A stretch of 64,000 nucleotides of DNA, taken from JAFDXJ01 sp038257845 (GTDB taxonomy: Bacteria > Bacteroidota > Bacteroidia > Chitinophagales > Chitinophagaceae). Position 1 is the stretch's first letter, and each line of letters opens with the position of its first letter. This document shows, in pieces, positions 54,834-63,217 of the stretch. The DNA is taken from assembly GCA_038257845.1 (NCBI GenBank), contig JBBSQL010000010.1, forward strand, positions 16,398 to 80,397, written 5' to 3'. Under the pieces are notes generated by a model. It worked only from the letters and a program-made list of their open reading frames with translations. It was not told the DNA's origin and ran no database searches. Position numbers and translations under genes: made by a program.

Positions 54834-57275
54834 ATGTTTAAAAATTATTTCTCCGCAGGATACAGCGCAAAAACAGCATACAGGAATTTAAAACGCAATA
54901 AAAGTTATGCGCTAATAAATACGTTGGGTTTAGCAGTAGGCATCAGCGCCTGTCTCCTGATTTTTTTAGTAGTACAATATGAAAACAGCTTTGATGATTT
55001 TCATCCAAAGAAAAATAATATTTACCGGGTGAGTTCCGAATTTAATGATGCGGATGGTATCAGTTATACAGATGGCGTAGGTTTCCCTGTTGCCAATGGC
55101 ATAAGAATTGATTTCCCGCAAATCAAAGAAGTAGCTTCTATAGATCGGGAAGGCGGCCAAATAACTATTCAAAATAACAAAGGGCAAATCAATAAATTCC
55201 AGGAAGATAATTTCTATTATGCGGAACCTTCTTTTTTCAGCATGTTCAATTTTGGCTGGCTTGCCGGTGATCCAAAAACATCTTTGAATGATCCGAATAA
55301 TGTAGTACTGACACAAGCCACCGCAGAAAAATATTTTCCGGATGCTGCGCATGGTAATTGGAAAGAAGTAATTGGTAAAACCATTCAATATGACAACAAA
55401 GATTTATATACTGTTACGGGCATTTTAAAAAACATACCGAAGAATTCCGATTTTCCTTTAAGCGTGGTAGTGCCTTATTCAGCGCTTGAACACACTAAAC
55501 GTAAAAGCAATTTGGATGATTGGGTAAGTACATTCAGTGATGCATATACTTTTGTTGTGCTGCCAGAAAATCTCCCGGTTGCAACTTTTAATACCCAACT
55601 AAAAGCATTTGCAAAAAAACATAAACCTGCTGAAGCAGCGACGGATAGTTATATAGCGCAACCTTTAACTGAAATTCATTTTGATGAACGTTTCGGGAAT
55701 TATAATCATCATACATTTAGTCATTCACTGATAAATGCGTTAATGCTGATCGGTATTTTCCTGATCATTATAGCCTGTGTAAATTTTATTAACCTCGCCA
55801 CAGCACAGGCTGTTAACCGTTCGAAAGAAGTTGGTGTGCGAAAAGTCCTGGGTAGCAGCAGGAGACAACTGGCTTTCCAATTCTTAGGGGAAACTACGCT
55901 CATTGTTATTATTGCAATTATTCTCGCAGTGCTTATTGCAGGCGCGGTTTTGCCGTTTTTAAACGGGTTGCTCGAAACACAGATCACTATTGGTATTTTG
56001 GAAAATGCTTCTGTCATAATATTTTTAATTGTCGTGACGATATTCGTAACCCTGCTTGCAGGGCTATATCCAGCAATTATCTTATCCGGTTTTAACCCGA
56101 TTACAGCATTAAAAACAAAATTTAATTACAAAATGGCTGGTGGTGTTTCATTGCGCCGGGGTTTAGTGATTTTACAATTTGCGATTGCACAAATTTTGAT
56201 CATCGGTATGATCATTATGATCAGCCAGATGGATTTATTTAAAAACAAATCGCTTGGGTTTGATAAAGCTGGTATCATCAATGTACCATTGAAAAATGAC
56301 AGTGTGAATTTAGCTAAAGCAGATTATGTCCGCAATGAATTGTTGAATAATAAAGATATTCTAAATGTGAGTTTTAGTTATGGCAGTCCTTCCGATAACA
56401 ATAACTGGAGCAGTGATTTTAGATTTGACCATTCCACGAATCTTTCTAAATTCAATGCAAATTTAAAATGGGCTGATGCCGGCTACTTTAAAACGTATGA
56501 CTTGCAATTCCTTGCAGGGCATGCATACAGCACAAGTGATACAGTGCGGGAGTTTGTAGTGAATGAAACATTATTAAAAAAGTTGGGTATTACAGATCCC
56601 CAAAAAGCCATTGGTAAACAGATCAATTTTTGGGATGGAGAAAAAGTGGCCAATATCGTTGGTGTAATCAAAGATTTTAATTCCTATTCATTGCGTGATC
56701 CAATATCGCCGGTTGTATTGAGTAGCTGGAAAGAAGTATATCGCACCATTAATATTAAAATAAAACCAGGTACCGAAAAAGCAGTTTTACCATATATTGA
56801 AAAAGTGTGGACCAATGCATTTCCGGATAATGTTTATTCTTATAAATTCCTGGATCAGAAAATTGAAAATTTTTATAAACAGGAAGAACAACTGTCACAG
56901 CTCTACAAAATTTTCGCAGCAATAGCAATTTTTATTAGTTGTCTTGGCTTATATGGCCTGGTATCTTTTATGGCAAACCAGCGCACGAAGGAAATGGGTA
57001 TTCGTAAAGTGCTTGGTGCTTCTGTAAAAAATATTGTTTTCATGCTTTCAAAAGAATTTACAATCCTGATTTTTATTGCCTTCGCTGTTGCTGCACCAGT
57101 TGCTTATTTTATTATGAATAAATGGTTGCAAAATTATACGTATAAAGTTTCACTGGGTTTTTCAGTTTTCTTCCTGGCCATTTTAATTTCAGTAATTGTT
57201 GCGTGGTTAACGGTTGGTCATCGTGCTATCAAAGCCGCGAGAGCCAATCCTGTAAAGAGTTTGCGGTCGGAATAA
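54834..57275 (+). CDS. ABC permease P9: duplicated FtsX/MacB_PCD permease
   Basis: An 813-residue paralogue with N terminus MFKNYFSAGYSAKTAYRNL, sharing the inserted SxGYxxK segment with P8. FtsX1 helices start near 298 and FtsX2 near 691 (IAIFISCLGLYGLVSF). Coupling motifs are KEVGVRKVLGS and KEMGIRKVLGA. The last helix region is unusual (VAWLTVGHRAIKAARANP), where other members have a (T/A)(I/V)SxQAIKAA motif. C terminus NPVKSLRSE. It ends 63 bp before P10. Confidence 0.92.
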   Translation: MFKNYFSAGYSAKTAYRNLKRNKSYALINTLGLAVGISACLLIFLVVQYENSFDDFHPKKNNIYRVSSEFNDADGISYTDGVGFPVANGIRIDFPQIKEVASIDREGGQITIQNNKGQINKFQEDNFYYAEPSFFSMFNFGWLAGDPKTSLNDPNNVVLTQATAEKYFPDAAHGNWKEVIGKTIQYDNKDLYTVTGILKNIPKNSDFPLSVVVPYSALEHTKRKSNLDDWVSTFSDAYTFVVLPENLPVATFNTQLKAFAKKHKPAEAATDSYIAQPLTEIHFDERFGNYNHHTFSHSLINALMLIGIFLIIIACVNFINLATAQAVNRSKEVGVRKVLGSSRRQLAFQFLGETTLIVIIAIILAVLIAGAVLPFLNGLLETQITIGILENASVIIFLIVVTIFVTLLAGLYPAIILSGFNPITALKTKFNYKMAGGVSLRRGLVILQFAIAQILIIGMIIMISQMDLFKNKSLGFDKAGIINVPLKNDSVNLAKADYVRNELLNNKDILNVSFSYGSPSDNNNWSSDFRFDHSTNLSKFNANLKWADAGYFKTYDLQFLAGHAYSTSDTVREFVVNETLLKKLGITDPQKAIGKQINFWDGEKVANIVGVIKDFNSYSLRDPISPVVLSSWKEVYRTINIKIKPGTEKAVLPYIEKVWTNAFPDNVYSYKFLDQKIENFYKQEEQLSQLYKIFAAIAIFISCLGLYGLVSFMANQRTKEMGIRKVLGASVKNIVFMLSKEFTILIFIAFAVAAPVAYFIMNKWLQNYTYKVSLGFSVFFLAILISVIVAWLTVGHRAIKAARANPVKSLRSE

Positions 57276-57297
57276 AAAATAACCAACAAATTTTAAA

Positions 57298-57338
57298 TGA
57301 TTTAATCCTGCAATCTTATAATCCTAAAATCTTAATCT
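57298..57338 (+). repeat. AATCCT-type leader repeat before P10
   Basis: TTTAATCCTGCAATCTT and ATAATCCTAAAATCTTAATCT end exactly at the start codon of P10: two units with 16-17 bp period. Confidence 0.6.
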
Positions 57339-59762
57339 ATGTTTAAGAATTATCTCAAAATTGCCTGGCGCTACATGATGCGTTACATAGCGTACACAGC
57401 CATAAATATGCTGGGCCTGGCAGTTGGAATATGCTGCTGCGTGTTGATCATGTTATTTGTTCGCAGTGAATTTAGTTACGATCATTTTAATACAAAAGCC
57501 GACCGTATATACCGTGTATGGCAGGATGAGAAAGCTGATGGAAAGGAATTTAAAAATACGGTCACGACTATGGCTGCAGGGCCGGCTATTAAAAGTAGTT
57601 ACCCGGAAGTGGAAGAAATGTGCCGTGTAAATGTTTTTAATACACTGGTGAAAATTGGCAATCATTCATTTAATGAAAATATAAGCCTTGTTGATTCTTC
57701 TTTTTTTAAAATATTTGATTTCAAACTGCTTGCAGGTGACAGCAATAATCCTTTCCCGAATAATAATGCAGTGATTATAACACCTGAAATTGCCGGCAAA
57801 TATTTTGGGCATTTAAAAGATGCAAGCGATGCTGTTGGGAAAAGTTTTGAAATGACTTTGGGCGATGAAAAAAAATTATTTACAGTTGCAGGTGTCGCGG
57901 CCAGTGCGCCGGAAGAATCAAGTGTGAAGTATGATATTTTACTTCCCTATTCAAATGCAGAACTGGTGTATAATAAACGCGCATTGAATAGCTGGTTTAA
58001 TGTTTTTGGAGAAACGTATATACTATTGAAAAAAAATACACCGGCCACATTGATTGAAAAAAAATTTCCGGTAATGCTGAAACAGCAACTGGGAGAGGAT
58101 TACGGCTCAGAAGAATACAATTTGTACCTGCAACCTTTAACATCTATTCATTTAGATAACTCTATGCCGGAAGGAATTCAGCCAATCAGCAATCCAAAAT
58201 ATGCATACTTATTGGCGACCATTGGTATATTAATTTTATTGATTGCATGTATAAATTTTATCACTTTATCTGTTGGCCGTTCTACTACCAGAGCCATGGA
58301 AGTAGGTGTGCGGAAAGCGCTGGGTGCACAAAGAAAACAATTGATCAAACAATTTTGGGGAGAGGCATTATTAGTGACAATTATTTCCGTTGCAATCGGT
58401 TTGTTAGCCAGTTACTTTTTATTGAAACCATTCAATCAACTGATCAATCGAAACCTGCAATTCCAGGTTGATCTCCCTTTTCTCCTTTATTGTTTTTTAT
58501 TAATTTGTGTTATTGCACTGATAGCCGGAATTTATCCGGCTATTATCCTATCCGGATTTAATCCGGTGGAAGTACTAAAAGGAAAACTGAATTTAAAAAA
58601 CAACGCCGGATTTTTACGAAAAGGCTTAATTGTCGGCCAATTTGTTGCATCCATTGTGATGATTATTAGTACCATCATTATCATGAAGCAGATGTATTTT
58701 GTACAACACCAAAACCTGGGTTACAATCAAAGCCAGGTCATCATTGTACCCACGAATAAAAAAAGAGCAGAAGGATATCCATTGGCGAAATTATACATGA
58801 ATGAGTTGTCTAAATACCCGGAAGTTGCGGAAGCAACTGTATCCACATTCAGTTTTGCAGAATCGCCCTGGGCAACACTTGGATATTCAGATGAAAAAAA
58901 ACAGTATCATGATTTTCAGTACAATGAAGTAGGTGCAGGATTTATAAATACGATGCAAATTCCAATTGTAAAAGGTAGGGGATTTTTGTCCGGTAATTCA
59001 TCTGATACAAACAATAGTATAATCGTGAATGAAGCGTTGGTTAATGAATATGGCATTAAAGATCCTGTTGGAAAAAAGTTTGGAAAATATTCGCAGCGAA
59101 TTATCGGTGTCATGAAAGACTTCAACTATGAATCCTTGCACAGTAAAATAAAGCCACTCGTTTTATCTTTGAAATTTGATACAATCGCGCGACAATCCAA
59201 TGATGTTTCTTTTGCTGTTGCACCACAGCCGAGAATTTCAGTAAGAATGAATGCCGGGAACATGCAGGATAATATAAATATTTTAAAAAAAGCCTGGCAA
59301 TCCGTTGCGCCCGGACAAGAATTTGAATATCATTTTTTGGATGAAAAATTAGCCGCTGCTTATGAGCAGGAACAAAAAAGTGAAACAGTTGTAAAGATCG
59401 CTTCCGGGTTATCTATTTTTATTGCATGCATGGGTTTATTCGGCCTGGCCACATTAACTGTAACACGCCGGACAAAAGAAATTGGCATCCGAAAAGTATT
59501 GGGTGCGAATGCAACTCAGTTAGTTCGTTTATTATCAAAAGAATTTGTTGTATTAATCATTTTAGCTGCATTTATTGCATTCCCAATTGCCTGGTGGGCG
59601 ATGGATAGTTGGCTCAAAGATTTTGCATTTCGTACAAATATAAGTTGGTGGATATTTTTGGTTTCCGGTTTAATTGCAATTGTTATTGCAGTGGCAACGA
59701 TCAGTTGGCAGGCAATGAAAGCCGCGAAAGCCAATCCTGTAAAGAGTTTACGGTCGGAATAA
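57339..59762 (+). CDS. ABC permease P10: duplicated FtsX/MacB_PCD permease
   Basis: An 807-residue paralogue with N terminus MFKNYLKIAWRYMMRYIAY. TM1 (about 20-42) carries CCC in its core (VGICCCVLIMLF). FtsX1 helices start near 288 (LIACINFITLSVGRS) and FtsX2 near 684. Coupling motifs are MEVGVRKALGA and KEIGIRKVLGA; the first has Met where the others have Lys. C terminus NPVKSLRSE. A perfect REP palindrome begins 4 bp after the stop. Confidence 0.92.
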   Translation: MFKNYLKIAWRYMMRYIAYTAINMLGLAVGICCCVLIMLFVRSEFSYDHFNTKADRIYRVWQDEKADGKEFKNTVTTMAAGPAIKSSYPEVEEMCRVNVFNTLVKIGNHSFNENISLVDSSFFKIFDFKLLAGDSNNPFPNNNAVIITPEIAGKYFGHLKDASDAVGKSFEMTLGDEKKLFTVAGVAASAPEESSVKYDILLPYSNAELVYNKRALNSWFNVFGETYILLKKNTPATLIEKKFPVMLKQQLGEDYGSEEYNLYLQPLTSIHLDNSMPEGIQPISNPKYAYLLATIGILILLIACINFITLSVGRSTTRAMEVGVRKALGAQRKQLIKQFWGEALLVTIISVAIGLLASYFLLKPFNQLINRNLQFQVDLPFLLYCFLLICVIALIAGIYPAIILSGFNPVEVLKGKLNLKNNAGFLRKGLIVGQFVASIVMIISTIIIMKQMYFVQHQNLGYNQSQVIIVPTNKKRAEGYPLAKLYMNELSKYPEVAEATVSTFSFAESPWATLGYSDEKKQYHDFQYNEVGAGFINTMQIPIVKGRGFLSGNSSDTNNSIIVNEALVNEYGIKDPVGKKFGKYSQRIIGVMKDFNYESLHSKIKPLVLSLKFDTIARQSNDVSFAVAPQPRISVRMNAGNMQDNINILKKAWQSVAPGQEFEYHFLDEKLAAAYEQEQKSETVVKIASGLSIFIACMGLFGLATLTVTRRTKEIGIRKVLGANATQLVRLLSKEFVVLIILAAFIAFPIAWWAMDSWLKDFAFRTNISWWIFLVSGLIAIVIAVATISWQAMKAAKANPVKSLRSE

Positions 59763-59765
59763 TTG

Positions 59766-59791
59766 TAGAGCCACAATATATTGTGGCTCTA
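59766..59791. repeat. Perfect 26-bp REP palindrome between P10 and P11
   Basis: The half-site TAGAGCCACAATA is followed directly by its exact complement. It shares the GCCACAAT core with the copies after P5 and P7. Confidence 0.7.
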
Positions 59792-59865
59792 TGAAATCCC
59801 ATTTGTGTATAGATAAAAAAAGCATGATGTCCTTTCAATGAAATTATAGAAATAAAATTTTAAAT

Positions 59866-59905
59866 AATTAAATCCTGCAATCATATAATCCTACAATCCT
59901 AATCA
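59866..59905 (+). repeat. AATCCT-type leader repeat before P11
   Basis: TTAAATCCTGCAATCAT and ATAATCCTACAATCCTAATCA end at the start codon of P11. Confidence 0.55.
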
Positions 59906-62341
59906 ATGTATAAAAATTATTTGAAAACAGCGCTCCGTAATTTTCGTGCAAACAAATTATTTACTGCCATCAATATCATTGGCCTGGCAATTGGTATCAG
60001 CGCATCTCTGGTTATTTTTTTAATAGTACAATATGAATTTAATTTTGATAAGTTTGAAAAAGGGAATGATCAAATTTATCGTGTTGTTACTGATTCTTAT
60101 TTTGGCGGAAGTGAATTTCCAAATTCGGGCGTTACTGCTCCTTTAGGAAATGCAGTTCAAAATGATGTGTCCGGTATTGAATATGCCACGCCGTTTTATT
60201 CCTGGAACAGCGCCAACATTACTATTCCAAAACCCGGGAATTCCCATCTTTTCAAAGATGAAGAAAACATAGTTTTTGTAAATGAAAATTATTTTAAACT
60301 TATAGGTTATTCCTGGTTGGCAGGCGCTCAAAAAAATGCACTCAAGGAACCTTATGAAGTTGTTTTGACGAATAAGGTTGCGCAAAAATATTTCCCTGCT
60401 ACACCGTTGAATAATATTATCGGCAGCACAATTATTTTTGATGACAGCGTGCAACTGAAAGTTACGGGTATAGTAAAATCAATTGAAGAAAATACCGACT
60501 TTACATTTACAACTTTTATTTCAAGGGTTACTCTTGAAAACACAAATTTAAAACCGGGTGACTGGAATGATTGGGGTGGCACCAATTCAGCATCTCAATT
60601 GTATGTAAAACTTTTGCCGGGTACTGATACATCAAAGATCCGGGCACAGGTACAGGAAATTTATAACAAGAATACCAAAAAAGACATAGATCATTCTTCG
60701 GTTACAAATTTAGTATTGCAACCTTTAAGCGATCTGCATTTCAATTCAAAGTATGGAAACTATACACTGGATATGGGCAATAAACCTACTTTATATGGTT
60801 TGATTGCAATTGCAATTTTTTTATTATTATTGGGATGTATCAATTTCATTAATCTCACGACTGCCCGCGCAGTTTCAAGATCAAAAGAAATTGGTATTCG
60901 TAAAACGCTTGGTGGTACAAAAAAACAATTGGCTGCGCAAATATTATCTGAGACTTTCTTATTGACAATTGCCGCATCTATATGCTCGGTGCTTGTAACA
61001 CCATTATTATTAAAAGCATTTGGTGATTTTATTCCGGAAGGCTTGCATTTTTCATGGCAGGAACCATTGGCATTAATTTTCATCGTTGGAATTACAATTC
61101 TTGTTGCATTTCTTGCAGGAATTTATCCGGCCTTTGTTTTGTCTTCATATAAGCCAGTATTGATTTTAAAAAACCAGGCAACAGGAAATCAAACGGGACA
61201 GGGAAATGCAACATTTCGTAAAACACTTACTGTTTTTCAATTTGTGATAGCACAAGTTTTTATTATTGCAACGATGATAGTTAGTAAGCAGATCGCTTTT
61301 TCTCTCAACAAGGATATGGGTTTCAGGAAAGATGCGATCGTTTATTTTTCTACAAATTATAAGGATACATCTGTCTTGAAAAGACAAGTTTTATTACAAA
61401 AATTAAAAGCCATTCCGGGAATTACTTCTATCAGTTTATCCAACCCGCCTGCCTCTAATGGGTATTCTTCAAGTGCGATCAAATATAATAATGGGAAAAA
61501 TGATATTACTACAGATGTGCTGATCAAAAATGCAGATACCAATTATATCAAATTATTTAAAATAAAATTATTGGCAGGAGAGAACCTTCCATCAAATGAC
61601 AATGAACTCAAATTGCTGATCAATGAAACCTATTCAAAAACACTTGGTTTTAAAAAACCTGCAGATGCTATTGGTAAATTTATAGACTGGAATGATAAAA
61701 AATATATGATCGCAGGTATTGTCGCCGATTTTAATACGAGATCATTGCGTGAAAAAGTAAAACCCTTATTGATTCTTGAAAGCAACAATGCGAGAACCTT
61801 TAATATAGCCTTGCAACCGCAGGCCGCAAATGGTCATACATGGCAAAGTACAATTGCAGCAATTTCAAAATCCAATAAAGAAGTTTATCCCGAAGATGAT
61901 CTTGATATTAATTTCCTGGATGAAACGATTGCAAAATTTTATACTGCCGAGCAAGATATTTCCACTTTGCTGAAATGGGCGACCGGCTTGTCTGTTTTCA
62001 TTAGTTGCCTGGGATTATTTGGCCTTGTTATATATACAGCAAATCAAAGGAAAAAGGAAATTGGTATTCGAAAAGTAATAGGTGCCGGTGTGCTGCAAAT
62101 CATTTTACTTTTGTCAAAAGATTTTATTAAGCTTATTTTACTGGCAGCATTCATTGCTTTGCCGTTGGCCTGGTACGCCGCTGATAAATGGCTGGAAAAT
62201 TTTGCCTATAAAACAGAAATCAATATTTGGATTTTTATATTAGGAGGTGTATTCCTGTTGCTGCCGGCAATGATTATTTTATTGATAAAAACATATAAAG
62301 CCGCGGCGGCAAACCCTGTGGAAAGTTTAAGGTCGGAATAA
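59906..62341 (+). CDS. ABC permease P11: duplicated FtsX/MacB_PCD permease, last of the array
   Basis: An 811-residue paralogue with N terminus MYKNYLKTALRNFRANKLF. FtsX1 helices start near 295 (LLLLGCINFINLTTARA) and FtsX2 near 688. Coupling motifs are KEIGIRKTLGG and KEIGIRKVIGA. The final helix differs from the rest (FLLLPAMIILLIKTYKAAAANP) but ends in the standard NPVESLRSE. It closes the permease array; the next gene is on the other strand 68 bp away, with no strong terminator visible in between. Confidence 0.92.
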   Translation: MYKNYLKTALRNFRANKLFTAINIIGLAIGISASLVIFLIVQYEFNFDKFEKGNDQIYRVVTDSYFGGSEFPNSGVTAPLGNAVQNDVSGIEYATPFYSWNSANITIPKPGNSHLFKDEENIVFVNENYFKLIGYSWLAGAQKNALKEPYEVVLTNKVAQKYFPATPLNNIIGSTIIFDDSVQLKVTGIVKSIEENTDFTFTTFISRVTLENTNLKPGDWNDWGGTNSASQLYVKLLPGTDTSKIRAQVQEIYNKNTKKDIDHSSVTNLVLQPLSDLHFNSKYGNYTLDMGNKPTLYGLIAIAIFLLLLGCINFINLTTARAVSRSKEIGIRKTLGGTKKQLAAQILSETFLLTIAASICSVLVTPLLLKAFGDFIPEGLHFSWQEPLALIFIVGITILVAFLAGIYPAFVLSSYKPVLILKNQATGNQTGQGNATFRKTLTVFQFVIAQVFIIATMIVSKQIAFSLNKDMGFRKDAIVYFSTNYKDTSVLKRQVLLQKLKAIPGITSISLSNPPASNGYSSSAIKYNNGKNDITTDVLIKNADTNYIKLFKIKLLAGENLPSNDNELKLLINETYSKTLGFKKPADAIGKFIDWNDKKYMIAGIVADFNTRSLREKVKPLLILESNNARTFNIALQPQAANGHTWQSTIAAISKSNKEVYPEDDLDINFLDETIAKFYTAEQDISTLLKWATGLSVFISCLGLFGLVIYTANQRKKEIGIRKVIGAGVLQIILLLSKDFIKLILLAAFIALPLAWYAADKWLENFAYKTEINIWIFILGGVFLLLPAMIILLIKTYKAAAANPVESLRSE

Positions 62342-62409
62342 AAAAAAGCATTTTATGTTTAAGAAAATCTGTTTTATAAATTGAATAAATCAAATTAAAA
62401 ATACCCTTA

Positions 62410-62967
62410 TTATTTTTTATAAATTTCCTCCAAACTCAATGTGATATTCAATTTCGGCAAAGAAATTACCTCTTCTTTTTGGGTAAAAGAAATCATTTCC
62501 CAATCTCCATTTTCATTTTTGAAGTTTAGCAGAACTAAATATTTTTCCGGTTCTGCGAGCAGGTAATAATTTAAAGTCTCTATTTTTCTATATTGAATAA
62601 ATTTATCGGTTAGATATCTCACACGTGAAGTTTCACTCAGGACTTCCACAATTAATTCTGGTTGAAACTGCACATATTTATTATCATTTGTTTGTGCTTC
62701 ACGCGTTATAAAAATGTCCGGATAGAAATATTGATCTTCATACGGAATTTTCACTTTCATGTTTTCAATATAAACCTCAAATTCTTTTTCACTTAGTAAA
62801 TCTTCTAAAATTCTTAGAAGATTTTTACAGATTTTATGATGCTCCCTGGATGCTCCTGACATTTCAATTAAGTTTCCATGTATGAATTCATGTCGCAGTT
62901 CACTCTCTTCTTCTAATGAGAAATATTCTGCTACACTGTAAATTTTATCTAATTCTAATGACTTCAT
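62410..62967 (-). CDS. Uma2 family (DUF820) nuclease-fold protein
   Basis: A 185-residue protein of the Uma2/DUF820 group, which has a PD-(D/E)xK restriction-endonuclease-like fold. The N-terminal YSVAEYFSLEEESELRHEFIHG is typical, with YFYPDIFITRE (acidic active-site Asp) and ELIVEVLSETSR (Glu of the ExK-like part), then a FIQYRKIETLNYYLL helix. Such genes are scattered across Cyanobacteria and Bacteroidota, and their biological role is not established. It is convergent with P11 and probably a single gene. Confidence 0.85.
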   Translation of the reverse strand: MKSLELDKIYSVAEYFSLEEESELRHEFIHGNLIEMSGASREHHKICKNLLRILEDLLSEKEFEVYIENMKVKIPYEDQYFYPDIFITREAQTNDNKYVQFQPELIVEVLSETSRVRYLTDKFIQYRKIETLNYYLLAEPEKYLVLLNFKNENGDWEMISFTQKEEVISLPKLNITLSLEEIYKK

Positions 62968-63044
62968 TTCAAAACAAATATAAGATAATTAAAAATAGAA
63001 AACAGCGGGAAAAGAGACAATGCCTTTTGGCTTAAACCTAAACG

Positions 63045-63161
63045 TTATACATTTTCTTTAACAATATAAATCACGGCCAGCCAAATCAGCCCTTTTACGA
63101 GAAAGAAAAGGAAACCAATTATGCCAATCTTTTTGAGGTATTTTTTAAACTTTTCGGGCAT
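63045..63161 (-). CDS. 38-residue single-pass membrane peptide next to sucC
   Basis: A short frame from the ATG at 63161 encodes a basic N terminus (MPEKFKKYLKKIG) and one hydrophobic helix (IIGFLFFLVKGLIWLAVIYIV) with a short KENV tail. The positive-inside pattern and clean helix suggest a genuine small membrane protein, and similar peptides occur beside sucC in related genomes as far as I recall. It is 56 bp downstream of the sucC stop in the same direction. Confidence 0.5.
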   Translation of the reverse strand: MPEKFKKYLKKIGIIGFLFFLVKGLIWLAVIYIVKENV

Positions 63162-63217
63162 GCCGCAAAGATAAGCGCATTGCAAAAAATGACAAACCTT
63201 TTAGGCGTTTCTTTTTT

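Noticed and set aside
32174..62341. Complete MacAB-TolC tripartite pump
   Set aside because: Adaptor, ATPase and permeases are present, but no TolC-like outer-membrane channel, and MacB normally fuses ATPase and permease in one chain.
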